Origin: Bacteroidales bacterium
GTDB taxonomy: Bacteria > Bacteroidota > Bacteroidia > Bacteroidales > F082
Assembly: GCA_017460915.1 (NCBI GenBank)
Contig: JAFUAA010000048.1
Span: forward strand, 62,001 to 126,000
Direction: 5' to 3'
DNA length: 64,000 nt
A model generated the notes under the pieces. The model worked only from the letters and a program-made list of their open reading frames with translations, had not been told where the DNA came from and did not search any database. Below are positions 54,703 through 63,339 of the stretch, in pieces; position 1 is the stretch's first letter; each line of letters opens with the position of its first letter. The position numbers and the translations under genes were made by a program.

Positions 54703-55134
54703 ATGGAAAACCGTTTATGGACACAGAGATTGAGGTCGTTTTTGGCAGGCGAAAGGCTGAAGGAGTTCGTCCGCTTTGCCATTGTGGGCGTCGTCGCAAC
54801 GGGGATTCATTACGGCATTTATTGGCTGCTGATGAAAATCATGGATGTCAACATTGCCTACACGATTGGCTATGTCGTTTCATGGTTCGCCAATCTCTAT
54901 CTGACTTCCATTTTCACTTTCAGGAGCCGTCTGTCTTTCAAGAAAGGCGTGGGCTTTGCTTTCTCTCATATAGTCAACTATCTGTTGCACATGCTTTTCT
55001 TGAATGTTTTCCTCGCCATCGGACTTTCCGCCGAGATAGCGCCTTTGTTTGTCTATGCAATAGTTGTCCCTGTCAATTTCATCCTTGTACGATTCGTGTT
55101 TAAGTCAAAGAAATTCCAAAACCAAGAGCAATGA
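54703..55134 (+). CDS. GtrA-family membrane protein
   Basis: A 143-residue protein with four membrane spans: FVRFAIVGVVATGIHYGIYW, IGYVVSWFANLYLTSIFTF, HIVNYLLHMLFLNVFLAIGL and PLFVYAIVVPVNFILVRFVF. This is the GtrA pattern, a presumed flippase for polyprenyl-phosphate-linked sugars. The ATG at 54703 is preferred. The stop overlaps the next gene by four bases (ATGA), giving a tight gtrA-gtrB pair. It follows the structured RNA directly. Confidence 0.9.
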   Translation: MENRLWTQRLRSFLAGERLKEFVRFAIVGVVATGIHYGIYWLLMKIMDVNIAYTIGYVVSWFANLYLTSIFTFRSRLSFKKGVGFAFSHIVNYLLHMLFLNVFLAIGLSAEIAPLFVYAIVVPVNFILVRFVFKSKKFQNQEQ

Positions 55135-56063
55135 AACTCAATATTGTCATACCATGTTATAACGAAGAAGAGGTGCTGCGCGAGACGACCAAACAACTGA
55201 CCGCGCTTGTCGATGCCATGATTGAGGAAGGACTGCTGTCGGCTTGCGACATCCTATATGTTGACGACGGCAGCAAGGACGGCACTTGGCGGATGGTCGA
55301 GGAAATGCAGCCACAAAGTCACTATGTGCATGGCCTGAAACTGGCCCACAATGTCGGACATCAGAACGCGCTTTGGGCCGGGCTGTCGTATTCGGTCGGA
55401 AAATGCGATGCCGCTGTTTCGATTGACGCGGATTTGCAACACGACATTCATAAGATCAGGGATATGGTCTTGGCCTACCAAGACGGTTTTGAAATCGTCT
55501 ACGGCATCCGCAACGACCGCGCCACCGACTCGGCATTCAAGAAACGGACGGCGTTGTCGTTCTATAGGTTGATGCAAAAGATGGGGGTGGACTTGATTCC
55601 CAACCATGCCGATTTCAGGCTGTTAGGCAAGAACGCGCTTCAAGCCTTGGCCGATTTCCCCGAACGGAACTTGTTCCTTCGCGGGATGGTGCGTCTGTTG
55701 GGCTTCAAGGAAACGGAAGTACGTTTCGACTGCAACGACCGCTTTGCCGGCAAATCGAAGTATACCTTGCGAAAGATGTTCAATTTCGCCATTGACGGCA
55801 TCACTTCTTTCTCTGTCCAGCCATTGAGGGTCATCACCGTAATCGGTTTATTGTGTGTCGGGGTTTCCGTTGCCGAAATGGTTTACATCTTGATTGCCTA
55901 TTTCCAAGGGAACGCCATCAGAGGCTGGGCATCCTTGCTGTTCTCGGTCTGGTTCTTGGGAGGCCTGTTGCTGTTTTCGGTCGGGGTGGTCGGTGAATAC
56001 ATTGGAAAGATCTACAAGGAGGTCAAACGGAGACCTCGCTATATTATTGAGAAACAAGTATAA
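55131..56063 (+). CDS. GtrB-like polyprenyl-phosphate glycosyltransferase (GT2)
   Basis: A 310-residue GT2 enzyme: NIVIPCYNEEEVLRETTKQL, metal-binding DILYVDDGSKDGTWRM, VSIDADLQHDIHKI, and a C-terminal pair of membrane spans (VITVIGLLCVGVSVAEMVYI and LLFSVWFLGGLLLFSVGVVG). It is expected to move a sugar from a nucleotide donor to undecaprenyl phosphate on the cytoplasmic face. Coupled to gtrA upstream; the third gene follows 12 bp later. Confidence 0.93.
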   Translation: MKLNIVIPCYNEEEVLRETTKQLTALVDAMIEEGLLSACDILYVDDGSKDGTWRMVEEMQPQSHYVHGLKLAHNVGHQNALWAGLSYSVGKCDAAVSIDADLQHDIHKIRDMVLAYQDGFEIVYGIRNDRATDSAFKKRTALSFYRLMQKMGVDLIPNHADFRLLGKNALQALADFPERNLFLRGMVRLLGFKETEVRFDCNDRFAGKSKYTLRKMFNFAIDGITSFSVQPLRVITVIGLLCVGVSVAEMVYILIAYFQGNAIRGWASLLFSVWFLGGLLLFSVGVVGEYIGKIYKEVKRRPRYIIEKQV

Positions 56064-56075
56064 AAAGACTTTGAT

Positions 56076-57509
56076 ATGCAGATAAAAACTGATTTAAAAG
56101 AGAACAAAGGGGTGGTAATCGTTTTCTGGATTGCAATGACTGTTTTTCTGTGCTTTTGCGCCTTCTTCATGATACATAATGCCTATTGGCAGATTGAGGA
56201 CGAAGCCATTGTCATCGGGCATACGGGCATGGGGAAATCTTTTTCGCCCACAGGTTTCGATTGCATGGTTGAATGCTATGGCCGCCTATATCCGTTTGCA
56301 TACAATCTGTATAATGTGCTTTTGCTGTTTCACGACGGATACATGTCCCCGACCGACCATTATATACTCCAATCCATAGCATTGGTGGTTTATGCCTTGG
56401 CTTTTGCGGCATTGGCGTTGTTACTACTCAAGAAACTGCCCGTCATGTGGGAATATGCCATAACATTATGCGTTGTGGCCATAAGCGTGGCAAGGGTTTA
56501 TCCCGAGTTCATCACATGCTATACAGGAGTATGGATCGTTGTCATGTTTCTGCCGATATTCCTTTGGTCGGCTTGCAAGTTTGACGAGACCGAGAAATGG
56601 GTTTATGGCATAGTCTCTTTGTTGGTCATCAATTACATCACCTATTGTTACGAAACATTGTTTGTCATTCCTTTGTCAATGGGCGCATGTTCCTTGTTGT
56701 TCAGTTACAAGAGGTTGAGTAAAAACAAACGGCTGTACAGCTGGCTTTTGGTAGCCGGTGGGTTGTTGTTTTTGGCGCTTTATGCCATTATTGTGCTTCC
56801 AAGAGCCACGCATTTCTATGGTCATTATTCTTCTGTATCAATGTGGAGGCTCGCTCTTAAGATTTTTGTGGCACAAAAGATCTATTGGCTTGCTTTGGTC
56901 GTGCTCGTTTGGAGGTCGGTGGAAATTGTAAAAAAGAAGTCGGAATACGATTTCTACGATTCGATGCTACTGGCGGCATTCGCTTATTTCGTTGGGGCGG
57001 TCGTTTTGAGACTTGATTTCACCTATTATTATAATATTGGCTCGCTAACGGCGTTGGTTCCCATCTTACGTTTTCTCAATGAGAAACTTAAACCGCATTG
57101 GATTTTCATATTGATGGCTTTGCTTGCCGTTTTCTACTGTAGGAAAATACCTAAAACCATCAGAAGGACCCAAAAGATTAGAATTGAGACTTATGCTGAC
57201 GTATCGAACCTGTCGAAATATGTGGGAAAAGGAAATATTTATTGGTATGCTCCTGATTTTGAAGACCTAACCAACCAATGGGTGGAGTTTAGAGGAACTA
57301 CACGTTTGAGACTTGAAGTTTATCTGAGTTGGTTGTTGCATCGGGATGTCCAATTGGAAGAAATGTCGGTTTTTGATGAAGATTTGAAAGGAATTTGGCT
57401 GTTTCCTTCGGAAAACAAAGAATTATTCCCTGACGACCAAACCCCCAGCTTGGTTCATGGAGAAAAGATGTTCAGTGCCAGAGGCATTACTGGAATTGAG
57501 GTAAAGTGA
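56076..57509 (+). CDS. Multi-pass membrane protein, probable GtrC-type sugar transferase
   Basis: A 477-residue protein with about ten spans and a periplasmic-type loop near the N-terminus (HNAYWQIEDEAIVIGHTG) and a soluble C-terminal domain of about 100 residues (GNIYWYAPDFEDLTNQWVEF). Position after GtrA and GtrB suggests the third, specific component that places the lipid-linked sugar on a surface glycan, as in phage-type gtrABC clusters. The family is not recognised by motif; acceptor unknown. Confidence 0.7.
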   Translation: MQIKTDLKENKGVVIVFWIAMTVFLCFCAFFMIHNAYWQIEDEAIVIGHTGMGKSFSPTGFDCMVECYGRLYPFAYNLYNVLLLFHDGYMSPTDHYILQSIALVVYALAFAALALLLLKKLPVMWEYAITLCVVAISVARVYPEFITCYTGVWIVVMFLPIFLWSACKFDETEKWVYGIVSLLVINYITYCYETLFVIPLSMGACSLLFSYKRLSKNKRLYSWLLVAGGLLFLALYAIIVLPRATHFYGHYSSVSMWRLALKIFVAQKIYWLALVVLVWRSVEIVKKKSEYDFYDSMLLAAFAYFVGAVVLRLDFTYYYNIGSLTALVPILRFLNEKLKPHWIFILMALLAVFYCRKIPKTIRRTQKIRIETYADVSNLSKYVGKGNIYWYAPDFEDLTNQWVEFRGTTRLRLEVYLSWLLHRDVQLEEMSVFDEDLKGIWLFPSENKELFPDDQTPSLVHGEKMFSARGITGIEVK

Positions 57510-57554
57510 GGGGGCAGAAAAATTCGCTGAAACCATCATGGTTTGTCCCAAAAA

Positions 57555-57680
57555 GTTGGAAAAAGTCAAGAAATCGCCTCAAAAACGGTTGGAAAAATAC
57601 ACAAAATAATCATATTTTTGGTTGGAAAACGCACAGAAATGTGTATTTTTTGGGTTGGAAAAAGTCAAGATCACCAATCC
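57555..57680. repeat. 33-bp-period direct repeats (GTTGGAAAA)
   Basis: GTTGGAAAA at 57555, 57588, 57621 and 57654, exactly 33 bp apart; the first and fourth units continue identically (AAGTCAAGA). They lie between the convergent Gtr membrane protein and obgE, the last reaching the obgE stop codon. Confidence 0.85.
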
Positions 57681-58681
57681 TCCTCCTCGTCCCCCTTGTT
57701 CAGCGTCAGCCAAATCAGGTCCTTCAGTTCGTCGATGCCTTGCTGGGCCACGGAGCTGATGAAGACGTGCGGCACTTTCTTGGGCAGGTGCTTCTTGATT
57801 TCCTTGATGGTGTCGTCGTCCACCAAGTCGCATTTCGTGATGGCCAAGATGCGGTCCTTGTCCATCAGCTCGGGGTTGTATTTCTTCAACTCGTTGAGCA
57901 GGATGTCGTATTCCGCCTTCACGTCGTCGGTGTTGGCGGGCACCATGAAGAGCAGGGTCGAGTTTCTTTCGATATGCCTCAAAAACCTGATTCCCAATCC
58001 TTTGCCTTCCGCTGCACCTTCGATGATGCCAGGGATGTCGGCCATGACGAAGCTGCGGTGGCCGCGATATTTGACGATACCCAAGTTGGGCACCAAGGTG
58101 GTGAAGGGATAGTCGGCGATTTCGGGCTTGGCCGCCGACACCACCGAGAGTAGCGTCGACTTGCCTGCGTTGGGGAAGCCGACCAAACCCACATCGGCCA
58201 ACAATTTGAGTTCCAAGGTTATCCAATCCTCTTGCGAAGGCTCGCCAGGCTGGGCAAACTTGGGTGCTTGCAGGGTGGCCGTTTTGAAGAAGGCATTGCC
58301 TTTGCCCCCGCGACCGCCTTTCAGCAGCACGATTTCTTGTCCGTCTTGCGTGATTTCGCCCATTTGCGTATGGTCTTCGGCGTGGTAGGCAACGGTACCC
58401 GGCGGCACGTCGATGTAGATGTCGTTGCCAGCGGCACCGGTGAGTTGGTTTTTGCCGCCAGGAACGCCGTCGCCGGCAAAGATGTGCTTGGTATAGCGCA
58501 AATGCAACAACGTCCACAGTTGGGCATTGCCGCGCATGATGACGTTGCCGCCGCGACCGCCGTCGCCGCCGTCGGGACCGCCTTTGGGGATGTATTTCTC
58601 GCGGCGGAAGTGCAGCGAACCCGCGCCGCCTTTGCCCGAGCGGCAGAAAATCTTCACGTAATCAACAAAATTAGAGGTCAT
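57671..58681 (-). CDS. obgE: GTPase ObgE/CgtA
   Basis: An essential GTPase tied to 50S ribosome assembly. The 336-residue protein has the glycine-rich Obg fold ([34 protein letters not shown]), G1 in [15 protein letters not shown], switch region [11 protein letters not shown]3 ADIPGII, and G4 AITKCDL. It lacks the long C-terminal Obg extension and ends in an acidic tail (NKGDEEEDW). It is upstream of no other gene on its strand and lies downstream of the PBP1A gene. Confidence 0.97.
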   Translation of the reverse strand: MTSNFVDYVKIFCRSGKGGAGSLHFRREKYIPKGGPDGGDGGRGGNVIMRGNAQLWTLLHLRYTKHIFAGDGVPGGKNQLTGAAGNDIYIDVPPGTVAYHAEDHTQMGEITQDGQEIVLLKGGRGGKGNAFFKTATLQAPKFAQPGEPSQEDWITLELKLLADVGLVGFPNAGKSTLLSVVSAAKPEIADYPFTTLVPNLGIVKYRGHRSFVMADIPGIIEGAAEGKGLGIRFLRHIERNSTLLFMVPANTDDVKAEYDILLNELKKYNPELMDKDRILAITKCDLVDDDTIKEIKKHLPKKVPHVFISSVAQQGIDELKDLIWLTLNKGDEEEDW

Positions 58682-58693
58682 GGGGCCGTTGGA

Positions 58694-60949
58694 TTAGAAT
58701 TCATCAATATATTCAATGCTTTCTTCGTCGTCATAACGATTGCAGTCGAAGTTGAGGTCGACGCCAGGGAGGTTCGGTTTCGGGAAGTCGCCCTTGCTGA
58801 TGTTCAGGCTCTTGTCGGCATAAACTTTTTTCATATACATGGCCCAAATGGGCAATGCCGTATGTGAGCCTTGCCCGAGTCTGGTCGATCGGAAATGCAC
58901 GCTGCGGTCTTCGGCACCCACCCAAACGCCGGTGGTCAAGTCGGGGGTGATGCCCATGAAATAGCCGTCGCTGTTCTTTTGCGTGGTTCCGGTTTTGCCC
59001 GCGATGGGATTGGTGAATCCGTAGAGGGAACGCAAGCGGATACCCGTGCCGCTTTGCACCACGCCTTTCATCAACTCAATCGTCTTGTATGCAGTGAACT
59101 CGCTCATGGCTTCAGATTCTTCGGGGCTGAAGCGTTGGATGACATTGCCGTTCTTGTCTTCGATACGGGTGACGAACATCGGCTTGATGTAAACGCCTTG
59201 GTTGGCAAAGGTACTCATGCCCCCCACCATCTCGATGAGTTTCAGGTCGCAAACGCCCAAACAGATGGCGGGAACGGCATCGATTGGCGATTCCACACCC
59301 ATGCGGCGTGCCTGGGCGATGACAGCGTTGGGTCCGAAACGGTTCATCAGATAGGCCGAAATCCAGTTGTTGGATTGTGCCAAAGCGTATTTCAAGGTGA
59401 TTTCTTCGCCGACACGACCTCCTGAGTTGCCTGGAGACCAGAATTTCCCGTCTTCCAGCTGGATGTTGTATTGGATGTTCGGGATCTTGGTGCAAGGGGT
59501 GAACTCGCCTTCTTGCATGGCCAAAGAATAGAGGAACGGCTTGAAAGTGGAACCCACTTGTCGGCGAGCCTGGGTGACGTGGTCGTACTTGAAGAAACGG
59601 TAGTCCAAGCCACCGACATATGCCTTCACATGCCCTGTATGCGACTCGATGGAAACCAAGCTGGCTTGCAGGAACCACTTGTAGTAGCGGATGGAGTCCA
59701 TCGGAGTCATCACGGTGTCGATGGGACCGTTCCATGAGAAGACGGTCATGCGCACCGGGCGGTTGAATTCGGCCTTGATGGAGTCGAAAGGCAGACCTTC
59801 GTCTTTCAGGACACGGTAGCGGTCGCTGCGTTTCATCGAAGTCTCGAGCAGCCCGTCGATTTGGTCGGCCGTAAGATTCGAGAAAGGCGCGTTTTTCTGT
59901 CCTTTCCAATGTTTGTAAAACATCGGTTGAAGCTCTTTGCCCATAAAGTCACTGACGGCTTCCTCGGCGTAGCGTTGCATGCGCGAGTCGATGGTGGTGT
60001 AGATGCGCAGTCCGTCGCGGTAAATATTATAAGGTGTGCCATTGGGGCGGGTGGTGTTTTTGGCCCATTCGTTGAGGTAGCCTCTCAGGAACTCGCGGAA
60101 ATAGGTGGCTTGGCCGCTGTTGTGGTCCTTGATGCTGAAATGCGTCATGTCGAGTGGGATCTGCGAGATGGAGTCGCATTCGGTCTCGGTGATGAATCCG
60201 TTTTCGGCCATTTTTTGCAGTACGAGGTTGCGGCGTCCCAAGGAACGTTCCGGATTGCGTATGGGACTGTAGCGCGTTGGAGCATTGACCACACCGGCCA
60301 TCAGTGCGCATTCCTCGACGCTGAGGTCTTTCGGGTTCTTGTCGAAGAAGGTGCTGGCTGCCGAGCGGATACCGAAGGTGTTGTGGCCAAAAGCCACGGT
60401 ATTGAGGTACATCGCCACGATTTCTTCCTTCGAGTAGTTATGCTCTAGCTTGGTGGCCGTAATCCATTCCTGGAACTTGCGTAAGACCAGTTTGGGCGTG
60501 CTGAGGTTTTCGCCGCGAGGGAAAAGGTTCTTGGCCAGCTGCTGCGTGATGGTTGAGCCGCCGCCTTTCTTTCGCCCTGTCAACACACCGAAGGCCACGC
60601 GCAACAAGGCTCTCTCGTCGATGCCGGAATGCTCCGTAAACCGTTCGTCTTCAATGCTGATGAGGGCTTCGGGCATGTAGTGCGACAACTCGGCGTAGCG
60701 CACATTCGATCGGTTTTCGATATAATAGGTGCCCAAAATCTTGCCGTCAGCCGAGATGATTTCGGTGGCCAAATTGGTGCGTGGGTTTTCCAGTTCGTCG
60801 AAGGTGGGCATGGTGCCGAAGATGCCGACCGCGACGCAGAAGAAGAACAAAACGACCAAGACCAGCAATCCACCAAAGGCTATCCAAAGGTTTCTTACCG
60901 CCTTCGACTTCGTTTTTGTCAGCTTCCCTTTTTTCTTGTTTTGACTCAT
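58694..60949 (-). CDS. Penicillin-binding protein 1A (bifunctional)
   Basis: A 751-residue class A PBP: basic cytoplasmic start (KKKGKLTKTKSKAVRN), one membrane span (LWIAFGGLLVLVVLFFFCVA), glycosyltransferase GT51 domain with SIEDERFTEHSGID and GGGSTITQQLAKNLFPRGEN, then transpeptidase with the nucleophile serine in VGSTFKPFLYS, SxN in AQSNNWIS and KTGTT in GKTGTTQKNSDG. It polymerises and cross-links peptidoglycan. The stop-to-start distance to gldH is 3 bp, so ricT-gldH-PBP1A form one operon, a conserved Bacteroidetes set. Confidence 0.95.
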   Translation of the reverse strand: MSQNKKKGKLTKTKSKAVRNLWIAFGGLLVLVVLFFFCVAVGIFGTMPTFDELENPRTNLATEIISADGKILGTYYIENRSNVRYAELSHYMPEALISIEDERFTEHSGIDERALLRVAFGVLTGRKKGGGSTITQQLAKNLFPRGENLSTPKLVLRKFQEWITATKLEHNYSKEEIVAMYLNTVAFGHNTFGIRSAASTFFDKNPKDLSVEECALMAGVVNAPTRYSPIRNPERSLGRRNLVLQKMAENGFITETECDSISQIPLDMTHFSIKDHNSGQATYFREFLRGYLNEWAKNTTRPNGTPYNIYRDGLRIYTTIDSRMQRYAEEAVSDFMGKELQPMFYKHWKGQKNAPFSNLTADQIDGLLETSMKRSDRYRVLKDEGLPFDSIKAEFNRPVRMTVFSWNGPIDTVMTPMDSIRYYKWFLQASLVSIESHTGHVKAYVGGLDYRFFKYDHVTQARRQVGSTFKPFLYSLAMQEGEFTPCTKIPNIQYNIQLEDGKFWSPGNSGGRVGEEITLKYALAQSNNWISAYLMNRFGPNAVIAQARRMGVESPIDAVPAICLGVCDLKLIEMVGGMSTFANQGVYIKPMFVTRIEDKNGNVIQRFSPEESEAMSEFTAYKTIELMKGVVQSGTGIRLRSLYGFTNPIAGKTGTTQKNSDGYFMGITPDLTTGVWVGAEDRSVHFRSTRLGQGSHTALPIWAMYMKKVYADKSLNISKGDFPKPNLPGVDLNFDCNRYDDEESIEYIDEF

Positions 60950-60952
60950 GAT

Positions 60953-61414
60953 TTACTGTTTTTCAATGTATAGTCCGATGTCGGAGACGCCTTTCAGCAC
61001 GGGCTCACGCATGGCTTGCTCAATTTCGAAATGATAGGTGCCCGACAAGGGGAATCTCAGGTCCTCGTTGAGCGGAACGAGCAAGTCCCTCATGCTGCCA
61101 CTGCCTTTGCCAATCCAACGTCCTTCGGGTGTGGCGAGGGTGCATTCAATCGTGTCGTGGGTGAGGTTGCCGTTGGGCATGCGTGTATGGAGAAACACAA
61201 AGAGGTTGCTGTAGCGGTAGTTCTCCAAATGTCGCAGGCCAATGCCGAACACATAGCCGCTGATTGTGTCGTTGACGTCCACGTCGAAGGCAATGCGCTC
61301 CTCTTGTCGCCATTCGGCTTCGGGGATGACCATGCGCTTGTTGAAGTTGCTGCTGGTGCATGATGCCACGGTCAAGGCAAAGATCAGCAAAAGTATAGAA
61401 CCCGTCCTTTTCAT
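60953..61414 (-). CDS. gldH: GldH-type gliding motility lipoprotein
   Basis: A 153-residue lipoprotein (signal ILLLIFALTVASC, Cys at 19). The body matches GldH: FNKRMVIPEAEWRQEERIAF, then RYSNLFVFLHTRMPNGNLTH and a C-terminal MREPVLKGVSDIGLYIEK. GldH is needed for gliding or chitin use in Flavobacteria; in non-motile Bacteroidales it persists beside PBP1A with an unclear, probably envelope, role. The start overlaps the ricT stop (TGATG). Confidence 0.9.
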   Translation of the reverse strand: MKRTGSILLLIFALTVASCTSSNFNKRMVIPEAEWRQEERIAFDVDVNDTISGYVFGIGLRHLENYRYSNLFVFLHTRMPNGNLTHDTIECTLATPEGRWIGKGSGSMRDLLVPLNEDLRFPLSGTYHFEIEQAMREPVLKGVSDIGLYIEKQ

Positions 61415-62532
61415 CAGTCACTCATCTTTTTGATGTCGGCTTCGCCGTAGCCTTCGTTGGTGTTGGTGTGGGCTTCTGTTGTCAGGGCAAAGTCTTCCAG
61501 TTGTTTGGGCTTCTGTCCCTTTTTGTTCATGGCGATGATGTCCTTCACCTTGTCGACGGGAATGGCCATGATGTTGCTCTTGTCGTTGGTGTAGGAATAC
61601 CACATCAGGCCTTTGAAAACGTCGTTTTTCTGGTGAATGGCATCGCCGCTCTCAAAATGCAGCACGATGTTCGGGTCGGAGAAGGCCTTTAGCGCGTCGA
61701 CGTAGGCCTCATATTCGAAGTTGAGGCAACATTTCAGTTTTCCGCATTGGCCAGCCAGTTTTTGCGGGTTGGGCGAAAGTTGCTGCACGCGGGCCACGTT
61801 GGTCGTCACCGACTGGAAATCGCTGATCCACGAGGCGCAGCACAGCTCGCGGCCGCATGAACCTAGACCTCCGAGTTTGGCTGACTCTTGCCGCACCCCG
61901 ATTTGCCGCATCTCGATGCGGATGTGGAACTCCTCGGCCAGTTTCTTGATGAGTTCGCGGAAGTCGACGCGACCCTCGGCGGTGTAATAGAAGATGGCTT
62001 TCGTCTTGTCGCCTTGGTATTCCACGTCGTTGAGTTTCATTTCCAACCCAAGGTTGTCGATGATGGTGCGGGTGCGAGCCAAAGTGCTGTCCTCCAATTT
62101 GATGGCTGAGAGCCATTTCTCCACGTCGTTGACGCGAGCGCGGCGGTAGATTTTCTTCATCTCGTTGAGTGGCGTGCGGAATCTCTTCCTTTTCATCTGG
62201 TGTTTCACGATTTCGCCCAACAGGGTGACGATGCCGATGTCGTGTCCGATGGCGGTTTCAACGGCGACGAACTCGCCCACTTCCAGGTCGAGGTCTTCGG
62301 GATAGGTGAAATAGTCCTTGCGGTCGTTCTTGAAGCGCACCTCGGCGAGGCACACCTTGCCTTTCACTTCTTGGTTTTCGTAGTCCTTCAGCCAATCGTA
62401 TTGGCTCAATTTGCAGCGGCCGCAACACAGCACCTTGTCGCCTGAGTTATAGCTCGAATTCAATCGGCAACCACGGTTAACCAACTGGGGTTCGAGGTCG
62501 GAGATATTGTTTGTATTTTGATTTTCAATCAT
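61414..62532 (-). CDS. ricT: PSP1-domain/RicT-type regulatory protein
   Basis: A 372-residue protein with PSP1-like C-terminal domain. Cysteine-rich features: NSGDKVLCCGRCKLSQYDWL near the N-terminus, GGLGSCGRELCCASWISDF and AGQCGKLKCCLNFE further on, the pattern of iron-sulphur-binding RicT/YaaT proteins linked to RNA processing in Bacillus. Start ATG at 62532 (MIENQNTNN) is favoured; the extension back to 62610 would overlap the divergent promoter. First gene of the ricT-gldH-PBP1A unit. Confidence 0.88.
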   Translation of the reverse strand: MIENQNTNNISDLEPQLVNRGCRLNSSYNSGDKVLCCGRCKLSQYDWLKDYENQEVKGKVCLAEVRFKNDRKDYFTYPEDLDLEVGEFVAVETAIGHDIGIVTLLGEIVKHQMKRKRFRTPLNEMKKIYRRARVNDVEKWLSAIKLEDSTLARTRTIIDNLGLEMKLNDVEYQGDKTKAIFYYTAEGRVDFRELIKKLAEEFHIRIEMRQIGVRQESAKLGGLGSCGRELCCASWISDFQSVTTNVARVQQLSPNPQKLAGQCGKLKCCLNFEYEAYVDALKAFSDPNIVLHFESGDAIHQKNDVFKGLMWYSYTNDKSNIMAIPVDKVKDIIAMNKKGQKPKQLEDFALTTEAHTNTNEGYGEADIKKMSD

Positions 62533-62565
62533 TTGACTAAAAAGAATTAATCGTGCATATAAAGC

Positions 62566-62596
62566 GCAAAAATACAAAAAAATTATATATCTTTGC
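62566..62596. promoter_or_regulatory. Divergent promoters of ricT and lemA
   Basis: Minus-strand TATTTTTGC at 62566-62574 and plus-strand TATCTTTGC at 62588-62596, only 13 bp apart, so polymerases probably compete. Confidence 0.65.
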
Positions 62597-62642
62597 GGCC
62601 AAAAGTTCAATAAGAAATCTAATCATTAAAAATCCATTCATT

Positions 62643-63233
62643 ATGAAAAAAGGAGGAATCCTCATTCTTGTCATTTTGGCTGCCCTCGTTTTTTGGGGTG
62701 TTGGCGTTTATAACGGTCTGGTTACCAGACAAGAAAACGTTGAGAAGGCTGTTGGCAACGTGCAAACGGCTTACCAGCAACGTGCCGACCTGATCCCTAA
62801 TCTCGTCGCGACGGTGAAAAACTATGCCGAGTATGAAGCCGGCACTTTGACGGCCGTCGTCGAGGCGCGCGCCAAGGCTACTTCGGTGACGCTTGACGCC
62901 AACAATCTCACAGAAGAAAGCATGAAAGCCTTCCAAGCCGCTCAAGACGAAATGTCGACTGCCTTGTCGCGATTGCTGGTCACGGTGGAGCAATATCCCG
63001 ACCTGAAAGCCAACCAAAACTATCTTGACCTTCAGTCGAAACTTGAAAATTGCGAAAACTCCATCGCCAACGCCCGCAGGCAATTCAACGAAACGGCTCG
63101 AGAATACAACACCGCCGTGCGCCGCTTTCCGGCCAACGTGATTGCTGGTATGTTCGGTTTCGAAAAGAAGCCTTACTTCGAGGCTTCCGAGGCCGCCCAA
63201 CAGGCTCCTGATGTGAAGGATCTCTTTAATTGA
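62643..63233 (+). CDS. lemA: LemA family protein
   Basis: A 196-residue membrane-anchored helical protein: N-terminal span (GILILVILAALVFWGVGVYN), then GLVTRQENVEKAVGNVQTAY, RADLIPNLVATVKNYAEYE and a final FPANVIAGMFGFEKKPYF, all LemA signatures. LemA forms a four-helix bundle on the outside of the inner membrane; the function is unknown, though it is often upstream of a TPM-domain gene. Here the next gene is glmS. The ATG at 62643 follows the promoter by 46 nt. Confidence 0.95.
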   Translation: MKKGGILILVILAALVFWGVGVYNGLVTRQENVEKAVGNVQTAYQQRADLIPNLVATVKNYAEYEAGTLTAVVEARAKATSVTLDANNLTEESMKAFQAAQDEMSTALSRLLVTVEQYPDLKANQNYLDLQSKLENCENSIANARRQFNETAREYNTAVRRFPANVIAGMFGFEKKPYFEASEAAQQAPDVKDLFN

Positions 63234-63300
63234 TGACGATTTTGAGAGCGTCTCACTCTCGAAAAAACGAAAAAAACTTGCATCGGTTGTTCCAAACCAC

Positions 63301-63309
63301 TAATTTTGC
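63301..63309 (+). promoter_or_regulatory. glmS promoter
   Basis: TAATTTTGC with TTG (63278-63280) 20 nt upstream; 30 nt before the ATG. Confidence 0.6.
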
Positions 63310-63339
63310 ACCTTTATTTATTCTTTAAAAGGGACAAAA

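Noticed and set aside
57555..57680. 33-bp regular repeats as a CRISPR array
   Set aside because: The repeated word is only about 9-10 bp and the unit is 33 bp in total; CRISPR repeats are 24-40 bp with separate spacers, and there are no cas genes.
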